DNA from: JAIBJP01 sp035639875 | GTDB lineage: Bacteria; Actinomycetota; Thermoleophilia; Gaiellales; Gaiellaceae | Length of the DNA stretch: 35,122 nt | Assembly: GCA_035639875.1 (NCBI GenBank) | Contig: DASQXE010000180.1 | Location: forward strand, 1 to 35,122 | Direction: 5' to 3' | In this document: positions 28,990-35,122 of the stretch, one piece after another | Numbering within the stretch: position 1 is the stretch's first letter | Layout of the letters: every line of letters starts with the position of its first letter | Position numbers and translations under genes: made by a program | The notes under the pieces: generated by a model | Told to the model about the DNA's origin: nothing | Database searches by the model: none | Seen by the model: the letters and a program-made list of their open reading frames with translations, nothing else

Positions 28990-29020
28990 GCCATGACCGG
29001 GGTCTGACCCCGGTCATGGC
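28990..29020. repeat. Perfect 31-bp palindrome, copy C
   Basis: Fifteen-base perfect arms around a central T: GCCATGACCGGGGTC on the left and its complement on the right, followed by TGTTTTAGCCGG. It shares outer CCATG/CATGG, the central T and the CATGGCT-N-TTTT flank with the palindrome at 7117-7151. It lies 4 bp after the stop of the ABC permease gene (29025, reverse strand) and upstream of the MauE-MauD fusion, so it may also serve as a terminator. Confidence 0.85.
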
Positions 29021-29024
29021 TGTT

Positions 29025-29789
29025 TTAGCCGGCGGCTTCTGCCTTGCGGAGACCGCGGACGGCCCACGCGGAGAAGAGGACCGCCAGCGCGGCGCCGACG
29101 GCGAAGGCGGCCAGGACCTGCGTCGGCTCCCCGGAGATGAAGCCGCGCCCCGCGTCGAGCACCCGCGTGAGCGGATTCGCCGTGGCGACCGCGTGGATCC
29201 AGCCCTGCAGCAGGGAGAGCGGCACGTAGACGGGGGCGAAGAAGAGCGCGAGGAAGACGGGCATCTGCATGATCGGCCCCGCCTGCATCGTCCGCAGGCG
29301 CATGGCCACCCCGGCCGCCCACAGCACCCCGGCGATGTTCACGAGCAGCCCGAGCGTGTAGAGGCCCACGAGGTCGACGCCGCTGCCGCCCACCTCCATC
29401 CCGGCGATGAGTGCGACGGCCGTGACGATCGCGACCGTGATCACCCACCGAACGAGCGCCGCTCCGGCGTAGCCGAGCACGATGCCGGTTCGGTTGGGCG
29501 CGGCCAGCAAGAGCCGTCGCGCGAAGCCGCTCTCGAAGTCCCGCGCGATCCCGAATCCCGTGAAAACGCCGCCGAACGCGGCCGACTGAAGAAGGACGAA
29601 CACGAACTGGAAGGCCGTATAGCCGGAGGGGAAGTCGAAGCCGGGCACGTCCGCGACCCGCGACAGCCCGCCTGCGAACGCTGTGAAGAAGAAGAGCGGG
29701 AAAACGAGCGAGGGGATGAACAGGGACGGGTTCGTGAAGACGTTGTGCAACGTCCTCCACGCCACTCCGCGCGCGACCGCCCCCCTCAT
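29025..29789 (-). CDS. ABC-2 type permease (DrrB-like), second copy
   Basis: 254 residues from ATG at 29789, in an ATGA overlap with the preceding permease gene. Six membrane helices are visible, with IPSLVFPLFFFTAFAGGLS, TGFGIARDFESGFARRLLL and QMPVFLALFFAPVYVPLS among them. The RDFESGFARRLLLAAP stretch matches the cytosolic coupling loop of DrrB-type ABC-2 exporters. It probably pairs with the other permease as a heterodimer driven by the ATPase at 30559. Confidence 0.88.
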   Translation of the reverse strand: MRGAVARGVAWRTLHNVFTNPSLFIPSLVFPLFFFTAFAGGLSRVADVPGFDFPSGYTAFQFVFVLLQSAAFGGVFTGFGIARDFESGFARRLLLAAPNRTGIVLGYAGAALVRWVITVAIVTAVALIAGMEVGGSGVDLVGLYTLGLLVNIAGVLWAAGVAMRLRTMQAGPIMQMPVFLALFFAPVYVPLSLLQGWIHAVATANPLTRVLDAGRGFISGEPTQVLAAFAVGAALAVLFSAWAVRGLRKAEAAG

Positions 29790-30562
29790 GACCGCGCGAG
29801 CCTCGTCCGCAAGGCCATGGTGGCGAGCGTGACCGCGACGACCGTGAGTCCGGCCGCGATTCCGAACCCGAGCGCGAGCGCCTCTCCGTCCCAGCCCTCG
29901 ATGATCAGCGAGCGGATGCACTCGATCAGGTAGGAGACCGGGTTGACGGTGGCGACGTCGCGGAACCACCCGGTCTCGATCAGATTCCGCGGTAGGTTCA
30001 TGGACGAGAGGAAGAGGAAGACGAAGAAGGCCGGGAAGAGGCTCTGCACCGCCTCGCCGGAGCCCGTCCGCAACGCTGCGAATGCGCCGAGCGCGCCGAA
30101 GCCGATCGAGATGAGCACCGCGAACGCAAGCAGGACGAGCGCGCCGGCCGGGCCCGATTCCAGCCTGACGCCGACGGCGAGGCCGACTCCGAGGTAAACG
30201 AGCGCCTGAACGAGGCCCATGGTCACGATCCCGCCCAGCTGGCCGGCGAGCAGCGCCACTCCACGCAAGGGCGTGAGCGCGAGGCGGTTGAGGAAGCCTG
30301 TCTGGATGTCTCGCGCGAGATCCGTGCCCGCGTTCATCGTGGCGAAGAGGGCGCCCTGGATGAACGGAATTGCGAGCGCGAAGGCGACGAATGAGCTCGT
30401 CGGAAAGCCAGGGAGGTGCGTCGCGGCGTGAAGCCCACCGGCGTTCACGGCCAGGAGCAGAAGCGGGAAGACGAGCGGGAAGATGACGTTGGCGGGCTGC
30501 CGTATCGTCCGCACGACGGAGCGGCGCGCGAGGATGAAGACGTGGTCGGCGACGTGCGTCAC
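29786..30562 (-). CDS. ABC-2 type permease (DrrB-like), first copy
   Basis: 258 residues from GTG at 30562 (GTGA overlap with the ATPase gene). VVRTIRQPANVIFPLVFPLL is the typical N-terminal membrane entry. GTDLARDIQTGFLNRLALTP is the coupling loop, and TVNPVSYLIECIRSLIIEGW is the conserved C-terminal block of this family. Six helices. With its neighbours it forms a drug or lipid-type exporter; substrate unknown. Confidence 0.9.
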   Translation of the reverse strand: MTHVADHVFILARRSVVRTIRQPANVIFPLVFPLLLLAVNAGGLHAATHLPGFPTSSFVAFALAIPFIQGALFATMNAGTDLARDIQTGFLNRLALTPLRGVALLAGQLGGIVTMGLVQALVYLGVGLAVGVRLESGPAGALVLLAFAVLISIGFGALGAFAALRTGSGEAVQSLFPAFFVFLFLSSMNLPRNLIETGWFRDVATVNPVSYLIECIRSLIIEGWDGEALALGFGIAAGLTVVAVTLATMALRTRLARS

Positions 30563-31554
30563 GCGGGCTCGAGCGCCATCTCTCCGGCCGGCGCCTCCTC
30601 CTCTTCACCGGCGCCCTCGAGCTTGCGGCCGGTCTTGGCGAGGAAGACATCGTCGAGGGACGGCTGGTGCAGCTGAAGGTGCTCGACCTTCAGGCTTTCG
30701 GCATCGAGCGCGCGCACGATCTCGGCGAGATCGGCTTCGCCCGAGCGGAGACGAACGGCGACCCCGTTCTCAGAGCCGCACGGCTCGCCGAAGCGGGCGA
30801 GGATCGACGCGGCCCGCCCGCGATCGGCCGGATCTGCGGGCACGGCCTCGACCGTCGGCCGCCCGACCTGCGCCTTGAGAGCCGTCGGCGATCCTTCGGC
30901 GACGATGCGGCCGTGGTCGATGATCCCGACGCGGTCGGCAAGCGCGTCCGCCTCCTCGAGGTACTGCGTCGTGAGAAATACGGTGACGCCGTCGTCCTTC
31001 GCCAGCCGCTCGACCTCGGCCCACAAGGCCAAGCGGCTCTGGATGTCGAGGCCGGTCGTCGGCTCGTCGAGGAAGAGGATGCTCGGCGAATGGACGAGCG
31101 CGAGCGCGAGGTCGAGCCTGCGCTTCATGCCGCCCGAGTAGGTGCGCACCTTCCGATCCGCGGCCCGCGTGAGACCCACGCGTTCGAGCAGCTCGTTGCC
31201 GCGTTGCTTGCCTTCGGTTCGCGGAAGTCCGTGCATGGTCGTTTGCAGCCGAAGGTGCTCGCGGCCCGTCAGCAACGGATCGAGCGCGGCTTCCTGGAGA
31301 GCGGCGCCGATGGCCGCCCGCACCTTGGGGCCTTCGCTCACGACGTCGAACCCGGCGACCCGAGCCCATCCCTCCGTCGGCGGGAGAAGCGTGACGAGCA
31401 TGTGCACGGTGGTGGACTTCCCGGCTCCGTTAGGTCCGAGGAAGCCGTAGATCTCGCCCGGCGAGACGTTGAGGTCGATGCCGTCCACGGCGCGCGGGCC
31501 CTTCCGGAACACGCGCACGAGACCCTCGGCTTCGATGCCATGTCGGTCGTTCAT
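30559..31554 (-). CDS. DrrA-type ABC transporter ATP-binding protein
   Basis: 331 residues from ATG at 31554. Walker A GPNGAGKST (40-48), Q-loop Gln87, signature YSGGMKRRLDLA (139-150), Walker B ILFLDEPTTGLD (159-170) and the switch His replaced by a Gln in LTTQYLEEADALADRV, as is usual in DrrA. A C-terminal regulatory domain (about 215-310) ends LHQPSLDDVFLAKTGRKLEG, the DrrA hallmark. A Glu-rich tail follows. It energises the two permeases encoded downstream in the same operon. Divergent from two MarR regulators, a common arrangement for regulated exporters. Confidence 0.92.
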   Translation of the reverse strand: MNDRHGIEAEGLVRVFRKGPRAVDGIDLNVSPGEIYGFLGPNGAGKSTTVHMLVTLLPPTEGWARVAGFDVVSEGPKVRAAIGAALQEAALDPLLTGREHLRLQTTMHGLPRTEGKQRGNELLERVGLTRAADRKVRTYSGGMKRRLDLALALVHSPSILFLDEPTTGLDIQSRLALWAEVERLAKDDGVTVFLTTQYLEEADALADRVGIIDHGRIVAEGSPTALKAQVGRPTVEAVPADPADRGRAASILARFGEPCGSENGVAVRLRSGEADLAEIVRALDAESLKVEHLQLHQPSLDDVFLAKTGRKLEGAGEEEEAPAGEMALEPA

Positions 31555-31561
31555 CGTACGT

Positions 31562-31612
31562 ACGCTACTTCAATAGTCGAGCTTGTCAAGTGTCTATGGG
31601 ATCAAGTATACT
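31562..31612. promoter_or_regulatory. Divergent promoters sharing one -35 element, MarR operator candidates
   Basis: Forward: TTGTCA (31583-31588), 18 bp, TATACT (31607-31612), then 7 nt to the MarR ATG at 31620. Reverse: TTGACA (31584-31589), 16 bp, TAGCGT (31562-31567), then 7 nt to the DrrA ATG at 31554. The two -35 boxes occupy nearly the same bases on opposite strands. GGATCA-N7-TGATCC (31599-31617) is an inverted repeat over the forward -10. ACTTCAA...TTGTCAAGT (31567-31591) is an imperfect dyad over the reverse promoter. Both are candidate MarR sites, and both transcripts would be leaderless. Confidence 0.6.
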
Positions 31613-31619
31613 GATCCGT

Positions 31620-32051
31620 ATGGCGATCGCCGCTCCGGTACACAACGAAGCTCGTGAGGCTTGGAGCTTGCTCTGGGAGATGATGCTGGCGCGGCGCTCC
31701 AAGTTCGTGTCCGCGATGGGTGACCTCGAGCTGACGCCGGTGCAGGGTATCGTCCTGCGTCGACTCGATCCCGACCGGCCCACGCCCATGAACGAGCTCG
31801 CCGAGGCCCTCGCCTGCGACGCCTCCAACGTCACCGGCCTCGTCGACCGGCTCGAGGCGCGCGGCTTCGTCGAGCGCCGCGCGGCGCCGGCAGACCGTCG
31901 CGTCAAGACGCTCGTGCTCACGCCTGCCGGCATCGCCCTGCGGCGTCGGGTGCTCGAGCGGATGAGCGAGCCGCCGGACGAGATCGCCCGCCTCTCCCGC
32001 GCCGACCAGCGCGCGCTCAGGGACATCCTCCGGCGGGCTATGGTTGCCTAA
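31620..32051 (+). CDS. MarR-family regulator 1
   Basis: 143 residues from ATG at 31620; an in-frame GTG 30 nt upstream would extend across the -10 box and is rejected. LELTPVQGIVLRRLDPDRP, MNELAEALACDASNVTGLVD and RLEARGFVERRAAPADRRVK are the winged helix-turn-helix of MarR, including the DRR wing motif. It is the nearest regulator to the divergent exporter and probably represses it and itself through the shared promoter region. Confidence 0.9.
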   Translation: MAIAAPVHNEAREAWSLLWEMMLARRSKFVSAMGDLELTPVQGIVLRRLDPDRPTPMNELAEALACDASNVTGLVDRLEARGFVERRAAPADRRVKTLVLTPAGIALRRRVLERMSEPPDEIARLSRADQRALRDILRRAMVA

Positions 32052-32055
32052 CCCT

Positions 32056-32529
32056 TTGAGCACACAAGCACCTTCACGCGGCCTCGAGCTCGACACGTGG
32101 ATCCGTTTCTTGCGGGCACACGCGACGATCCTCCGGAAGCTGAACGCCGACCTCCTCGCCGAGCACGGCCTCACCGTCAACGACTTCGAGGTCCTCCTGC
32201 ACCTCTCGCGCGCGCCCGAAAGATCTCTGCGGCGCGTCGATCTGGTCGAGCGCGTGCTGCTCACGCCATCGGGCATCACGAGGCTGCTCGACGGGCTCGA
32301 GCACAACGGTTTCGTGGAGCGCGCGGAATGCGCGACCGACAGACGTGTCATCTACGCGAAGCTCACACGCGCGGGTCTGGAGAAGCTTGCGCGGGCGCGC
32401 AGGACGCATCTCGCCGGCGTCTCCTCCCTCTTCGTCGAGCGTTACTCGTCCGACGAGCTGACCGCTCTCTCGGCGTTGCTCGGCCGGTTGCCGGGAACCG
32501 GCGGCGAAGAGGACGCTTGCGGCGAGTAA
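32056..32529 (+). CDS. MarR-family regulator 2
   Basis: 157 residues from TTG at 32056, 4 nt after MarR 1; TTG at 32044 is an alternative. Blocks are LAEHGLTVNDFEVLLHLSRA, RRVDLVERVLLTPSGITRLL, DGLEHNGFVERAECATDRR and the C-terminal dimerisation helix SSDELTALSALLGRLPG. Two adjacent MarR genes in one transcript could act as a heterodimer or control different targets. The last 88 bp are antisense to the end of the ABC gene at 32442. Confidence 0.87.
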   Translation: MSTQAPSRGLELDTWIRFLRAHATILRKLNADLLAEHGLTVNDFEVLLHLSRAPERSLRRVDLVERVLLTPSGITRLLDGLEHNGFVERAECATDRRVIYAKLTRAGLEKLARARRTHLAGVSSLFVERYSSDELTALSALLGRLPGTGGEEDACGE

Positions 32530-34076
32530 CTCCCCAGCGGCAGCGTCGAGTCCGCCTGCTCGATGACGAGAGGATCGTGCGTCGCCACCACGACGGCCAC
32601 GCCTGAGTGGCGCGCAAGCTCCGAGAAGAGCGCGCCGACTCCGAGAGCGTTCGCCTCGTCGAGCCGGGCCGTCGGCTCATCCGCGAGGAGTAGGCGCGCC
32701 CCGGCGGCGACCGCGCGCGCGATGGCGACGCGCTGGCGCTCGCCGGCCGACAGGCGCGCCGCGCGCTGCTCGGCCCGCTCGCCGAGTCCGACGCGGGCGA
32801 GCGCATCGAGCGCGCGCTCGTGGCCGTTCGCCGGCGCGACCCCGCGAAGTGACAGGCCGAGCTCGACGTTCTCGCGCGCGCTCAGGAATGGTGTCAGCCC
32901 CGGATCCTGTCCGATGACGGCCACGTGCTCACGGCGGAGCGCCGCGCGAGCCTCCCGATCGAGGTCGGTCAGCGCCCGGCCGAGCACGAGCACCTCACCT
33001 GCGTCGGGGTCGCCGAGCCCGGCGAGCAGATGGAGCAGCGTCGTCTTGCCGGAGCCCGACGGCCCCGTGACCGCGACGAGCTTCCCGGCGGCGAAGGCGG
33101 CATCGAGCCGGCTGAGGACAACGCGCGCCTGGGGGCCGCGGCCGTACGATTTCGTCAGACCTTTCGCTTCGGCGACGACGCGGCCGTCGGCGCTGACCGC
33201 CCGCTCGACGCGCTCCTCAACGCGCGCTGGCTCTCGCGGGACCGCCGCCCCCGCGGCCTTGACCACGATCCCGCCCCCGCCGAGCTCGGCGCGTGCGTGG
33301 GAGCCGATGCCGGCCCGCAGCAGGAGCTCCTCGGGCAGCCGAAGCCATCCCCCACGTCCGACGACGAGCGCTTCCTCTCCGCCCTCCTCGCGCGCCGCTT
33401 CCTCGCTCACCCGCCCGTCGCGCACGCGCACGATTCGGTCGGCGATGGCAGTCGACTCGACGTCGTGGCTGACGAGGACGGTCGTGCAACCCTCCTCCCG
33501 GGCCAGCTCGCCGATCAGGTCGTAGACTCGCGCCGCGCTCTCGGCGTCGAGCTCGCCGGTCGGCTCGTCGGCGAGCAGGAGCGCCGGCCGGTGCGCGAGG
33601 GCCGCACAGACGGCGACCCGCTGTTGCTCCCCGCCCGAGAGCTCCCGCGGCCGCGCCGCGCGCTTGTCCGCGAGGCCGACCCGCTCGAGTAGCTCGGCCG
33701 CCCGCCCGTGCCGCACGGGGAGGTCCACGCCGGTGAGCCCGAGCTGGAGGCCGACGAGCTCCAGGGCCGTGAGGTCCGGGTCGAGCGAGCGCGAGTAGTG
33801 CTGGTCGACGTAGCCGAGAACCCGAGAGCGGTAGTCGGCCAGCCGCCGGCCGCGCAGCTTCCCGATGTCGTGGCTGAACGCGCTCACCCTTCCAGCTGAT
33901 GGTCGGTCGAGTCCGGCCAGAATCCGCAGGAAGGTGGATTTGCCCGCCCCACTCGGCCCCAGGACGACCAGCACCTCGCGTTCCTCGACCGAGAGCGTCA
34001 GGCCCTGCAGAGCGGCGGCGTCGCCTTCCGGGGTCGAGTAGACCCTGAAGACGTCATGAGCCTCGACCGCGCTCAC
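32442..34076 (-). CDS. Tandem ABC ATPase protein with AbrB-like linker (LolD/MacB type)
   Basis: 544 residues from GTG at 34076 (GTGA overlap with the permease gene). First nucleotide-binding domain: GPSGAGKST (41-48), LSGGEQQRVAV (147-157), LLLADEPTGELD (167-178), VSHD. Second: GPSGSGKTT (338-346), LSAGERQRVAIA, LLLADEPTARLD, ATHD. Both are complete except that the second signature has LSAGE for LSGGE. The linker 235-275 (ALVVGRGGWLRLPEELLLRA, GIGSHARAEL) looks like a SpoVT/AbrB swapped-hairpin motif. The Ser/Pro-rich C-terminal 35 residues are antisense to MarR 2. Works with the adjacent FtsX-type permease; role (lipoprotein, peptide or envelope transport) unknown. Confidence 0.88.
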   Translation of the reverse strand: MSAVEAHDVFRVYSTPEGDAAALQGLTLSVEEREVLVVLGPSGAGKSTFLRILAGLDRPSAGRVSAFSHDIGKLRGRRLADYRSRVLGYVDQHYSRSLDPDLTALELVGLQLGLTGVDLPVRHGRAAELLERVGLADKRAARPRELSGGEQQRVAVCAALAHRPALLLADEPTGELDAESAARVYDLIGELAREEGCTTVLVSHDVESTAIADRIVRVRDGRVSEEAAREEGGEEALVVGRGGWLRLPEELLLRAGIGSHARAELGGGGIVVKAAGAAVPREPARVEERVERAVSADGRVVAEAKGLTKSYGRGPQARVVLSRLDAAFAAGKLVAVTGPSGSGKTTLLHLLAGLGDPDAGEVLVLGRALTDLDREARAALRREHVAVIGQDPGLTPFLSARENVELGLSLRGVAPANGHERALDALARVGLGERAEQRAARLSAGERQRVAIARAVAAGARLLLADEPTARLDEANALGVGALFSELARHSGVAVVVATHDPLVIEQADSTLPLGSYSPQASSSPPVPGNRPSNAERAVSSSDE

Positions 34077-35122
34077 CGGGCCACTCTCCGAGTCGTCGCC
34101 CAGACCAGGAACGCCGCCGCGGCGGCGAACCCGCCACAAACGGCCGCCACGAGGGCGGCGTCGATCCGCAGGACAAGCGGCGGCTCAGCGGCCGCCGCCG
34201 TTGCGGTCACGGTCACGAGCGCCACGACCAAGGCGCCGAGGGCGGCCGCGGCGCCGAGCCCTCCGGCCAGGCCAAGGGCTCCGACAAGAGCCCCCCGCAG
34301 GCGCAGGTGGCGCCGGAGCGTTGCCGGCCCGGCTCCCTGCGCCTCGAGGTCGAGGAGCTCGCCCCGCTCGTCGCGCAGGTCTGCCGTCAGGAGCAGAAGG
34401 AGGCCGAGGAGGGCGAGGAGGACCGAGCCGGCGGCTGCCCCGCCGAGGACGAACAGGGCGCCGCGCGCGAGAGGGTCGCTCGAAAGCTCGTCGGCGAGGG
34501 CGCGACGCGACGTCACGGCGACGACGTCGAAGGGCGGCCGGGCGAGCGCCTGCGCGACCGCGCGGGACGAATCCTCGTCCGGCGTCCTGATCCAGAGCTC
34601 GTTGACGACCGCGGTCCCGGGCTTCGCCGTGTTCAGCGCGACAAACGCGAGTCTTCGGTCGGCGACCGCGAAGTCGCCCTGCACGGTTGGAAAGCGGCGC
34701 GCGACTCCGACGACGCGCGCCCGCAGAACGCCTCCCGGGACGCGCAGCGGGAGAACGCCGTTCGCACCCGCGGCGGCGGCGAGCCGCGGGCTCACGATGA
34801 CAGGCACTGATGTTCCATCTGTCGGCTGCAGCGGCTGGAAGCGACGCTCGGCCGCCTCGTTGACGAGATAGCGGACGGCCGAGTCCCCGATCGGCGTGGC
34901 GCCGTTCACTCCGACCCAGCCGGCATAGCCCGTGAGGAGCGGGCGGCGCCCCGCCGGAGTCACTGCCGCGAGGAGGCCGAGCCGGAGCACCCCGTCGACA
35001 CGCGTGAACTCGGAGGCGTGCTCCTCGACTGCGAGCGCGCGGCCGATCGAGAGCGCCACGACCTTGCCTCCGGCCGCTCCGCTCGGTAGACGTGCGCGCA
35101 GCTCGTGCACGGCCTTGCCGTG
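34073..35122 (-). CDS. FtsX-like ABC permease, N-terminal part outside window
   Basis: 349 residues are visible to the stop at 34073, and the frame is open to the right edge. An extracytoplasmic region (GRRPLLTGYAGWVGVNGATP, VPVIVSPRLAAAAGANGVLP, LRVPGGVLRARVVGVARRFP) resembles the MacB periplasmic core. Three membrane helices follow: about 225-255, 275-300 and 315-340. The order matches the C-terminal half of an FtsX/MacB-type permease. The short cytosolic loop DLRDERGELLDLEAQGAGP fits the coupling position. Forms an operon with the ATPase downstream. Confidence 0.8.
   Translation of the reverse strand, partial: HGKAVHELRARLPSGAAGGKVVALSIGRALAVEEHASEFTRVDGVLRLGLLAAVTPAGRRPLLTGYAGWVGVNGATPIGDSAVRYLVNEAAERRFQPLQPTDGTSVPVIVSPRLAAAAGANGVLPLRVPGGVLRARVVGVARRFPTVQGDFAVADRRLAFVALNTAKPGTAVVNELWIRTPDEDSSRAVAQALARPPFDVVAVTSRRALADELSSDPLARGALFVLGGAAAGSVLLALLGLLLLLTADLRDERGELLDLEAQGAGPATLRRHLRLRGALVGALGLAGGLGAAAALGALVVALVTVTATAAAAEPPLVLRIDAALVAAVCGGFAAAAAFLVWATTRRVAR

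Noticed and set aside
29790..30650. Extension of the second permease frame to 541 codons
   Set aside because: The extra N-terminal part is an Arg/Pro-rich shadow of the first permease. ATG 29789 overlaps the upstream stop in the usual 4-nt way.
1..35122. CRISPR arrays, tRNA, rRNA, insertion sequences, prophage genes, riboswitches
   Set aside because: No regularly spaced direct repeats, cloverleaf-type sequence, transposase, integrase or phage gene was recognised on either strand by eye. Small RNAs cannot be excluded this way.

Overview
The window is about two thirds GC, is densely packed with genes, and has frequent GTG and TTG starts, 4-nt stop/start overlaps and many TANNNT boxes only 6-7 nt before start codons. 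These features, with an actinobacterial-style gas vesicle cluster, split pntAA-AB-B genes and small families such as DUF6457 and DUF6529, point to Actinomycetota, most likely Thermoleophilia (Gaiellales/Solirubrobacterales). That placement is inferred from gene content, not from a marker gene. I saw no rRNA, tRNA, CRISPR array, insertion sequence or integrase.

Layout. 1-1360 (minus): a PucR-type regulator cut by the left edge and a small membrane protein. 1418-5566 (plus): a VOC-fold protein, then purM-purN-purH (late purine synthesis), then a small membrane protein. 5600-8338 (plus): cystathionine beta-synthase and a cystathionine gamma-lyase/synthase, a transsulfuration pair separated by a nest of palindromes. 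8322-12220 (minus): SDR oxidoreductase, glycogen-debranching-type glycosidase and GT4 glycosyltransferase in one tight operon.

12321-18971 (plus): a gas vesicle operon with two near-identical GvpA shell proteins, GvpF, GvpG, GvpO, GvpJ, GvpL, a GvpS/M-like protein, a third GvpF/L and GvpK, plus four small proteins I cannot assign to a family. Five products of this operon carry the same kind of Ala/Gly-rich segment bordered by Lys/Arg. A strong hairpin ends the operon.

18974-19769 (minus): a frameshifted secreted protein and a DUF6457 protein. 19796-22586 (plus): proton-translocating transhydrogenase in three genes. 22583-25938 (minus): a MOSC-domain protein and two secreted subtilisin-like proteases. 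26044-28878 (minus): a compact set that resembles a rearranged methylamine-dehydrogenase (mau) module: a MauE-MauD fusion, a Tat-exported Cys-rich protein like the MauA light chain, and a membrane protein fused to a probable beta-propeller. 29025-31554 (minus): a DrrA-type ABC exporter, divergent from two consecutive MarR regulators (31620-32529). 32442 to the right edge (minus): a double-ATPase ABC protein with an AbrB-like linker and an FtsX-type permease cut by the edge.

The best candidates for something undescribed are the mau-like module, the shared Ala/Gly segments and unknown proteins of the gas vesicle operon, and the long intergenic palindromes found at two distant sites.
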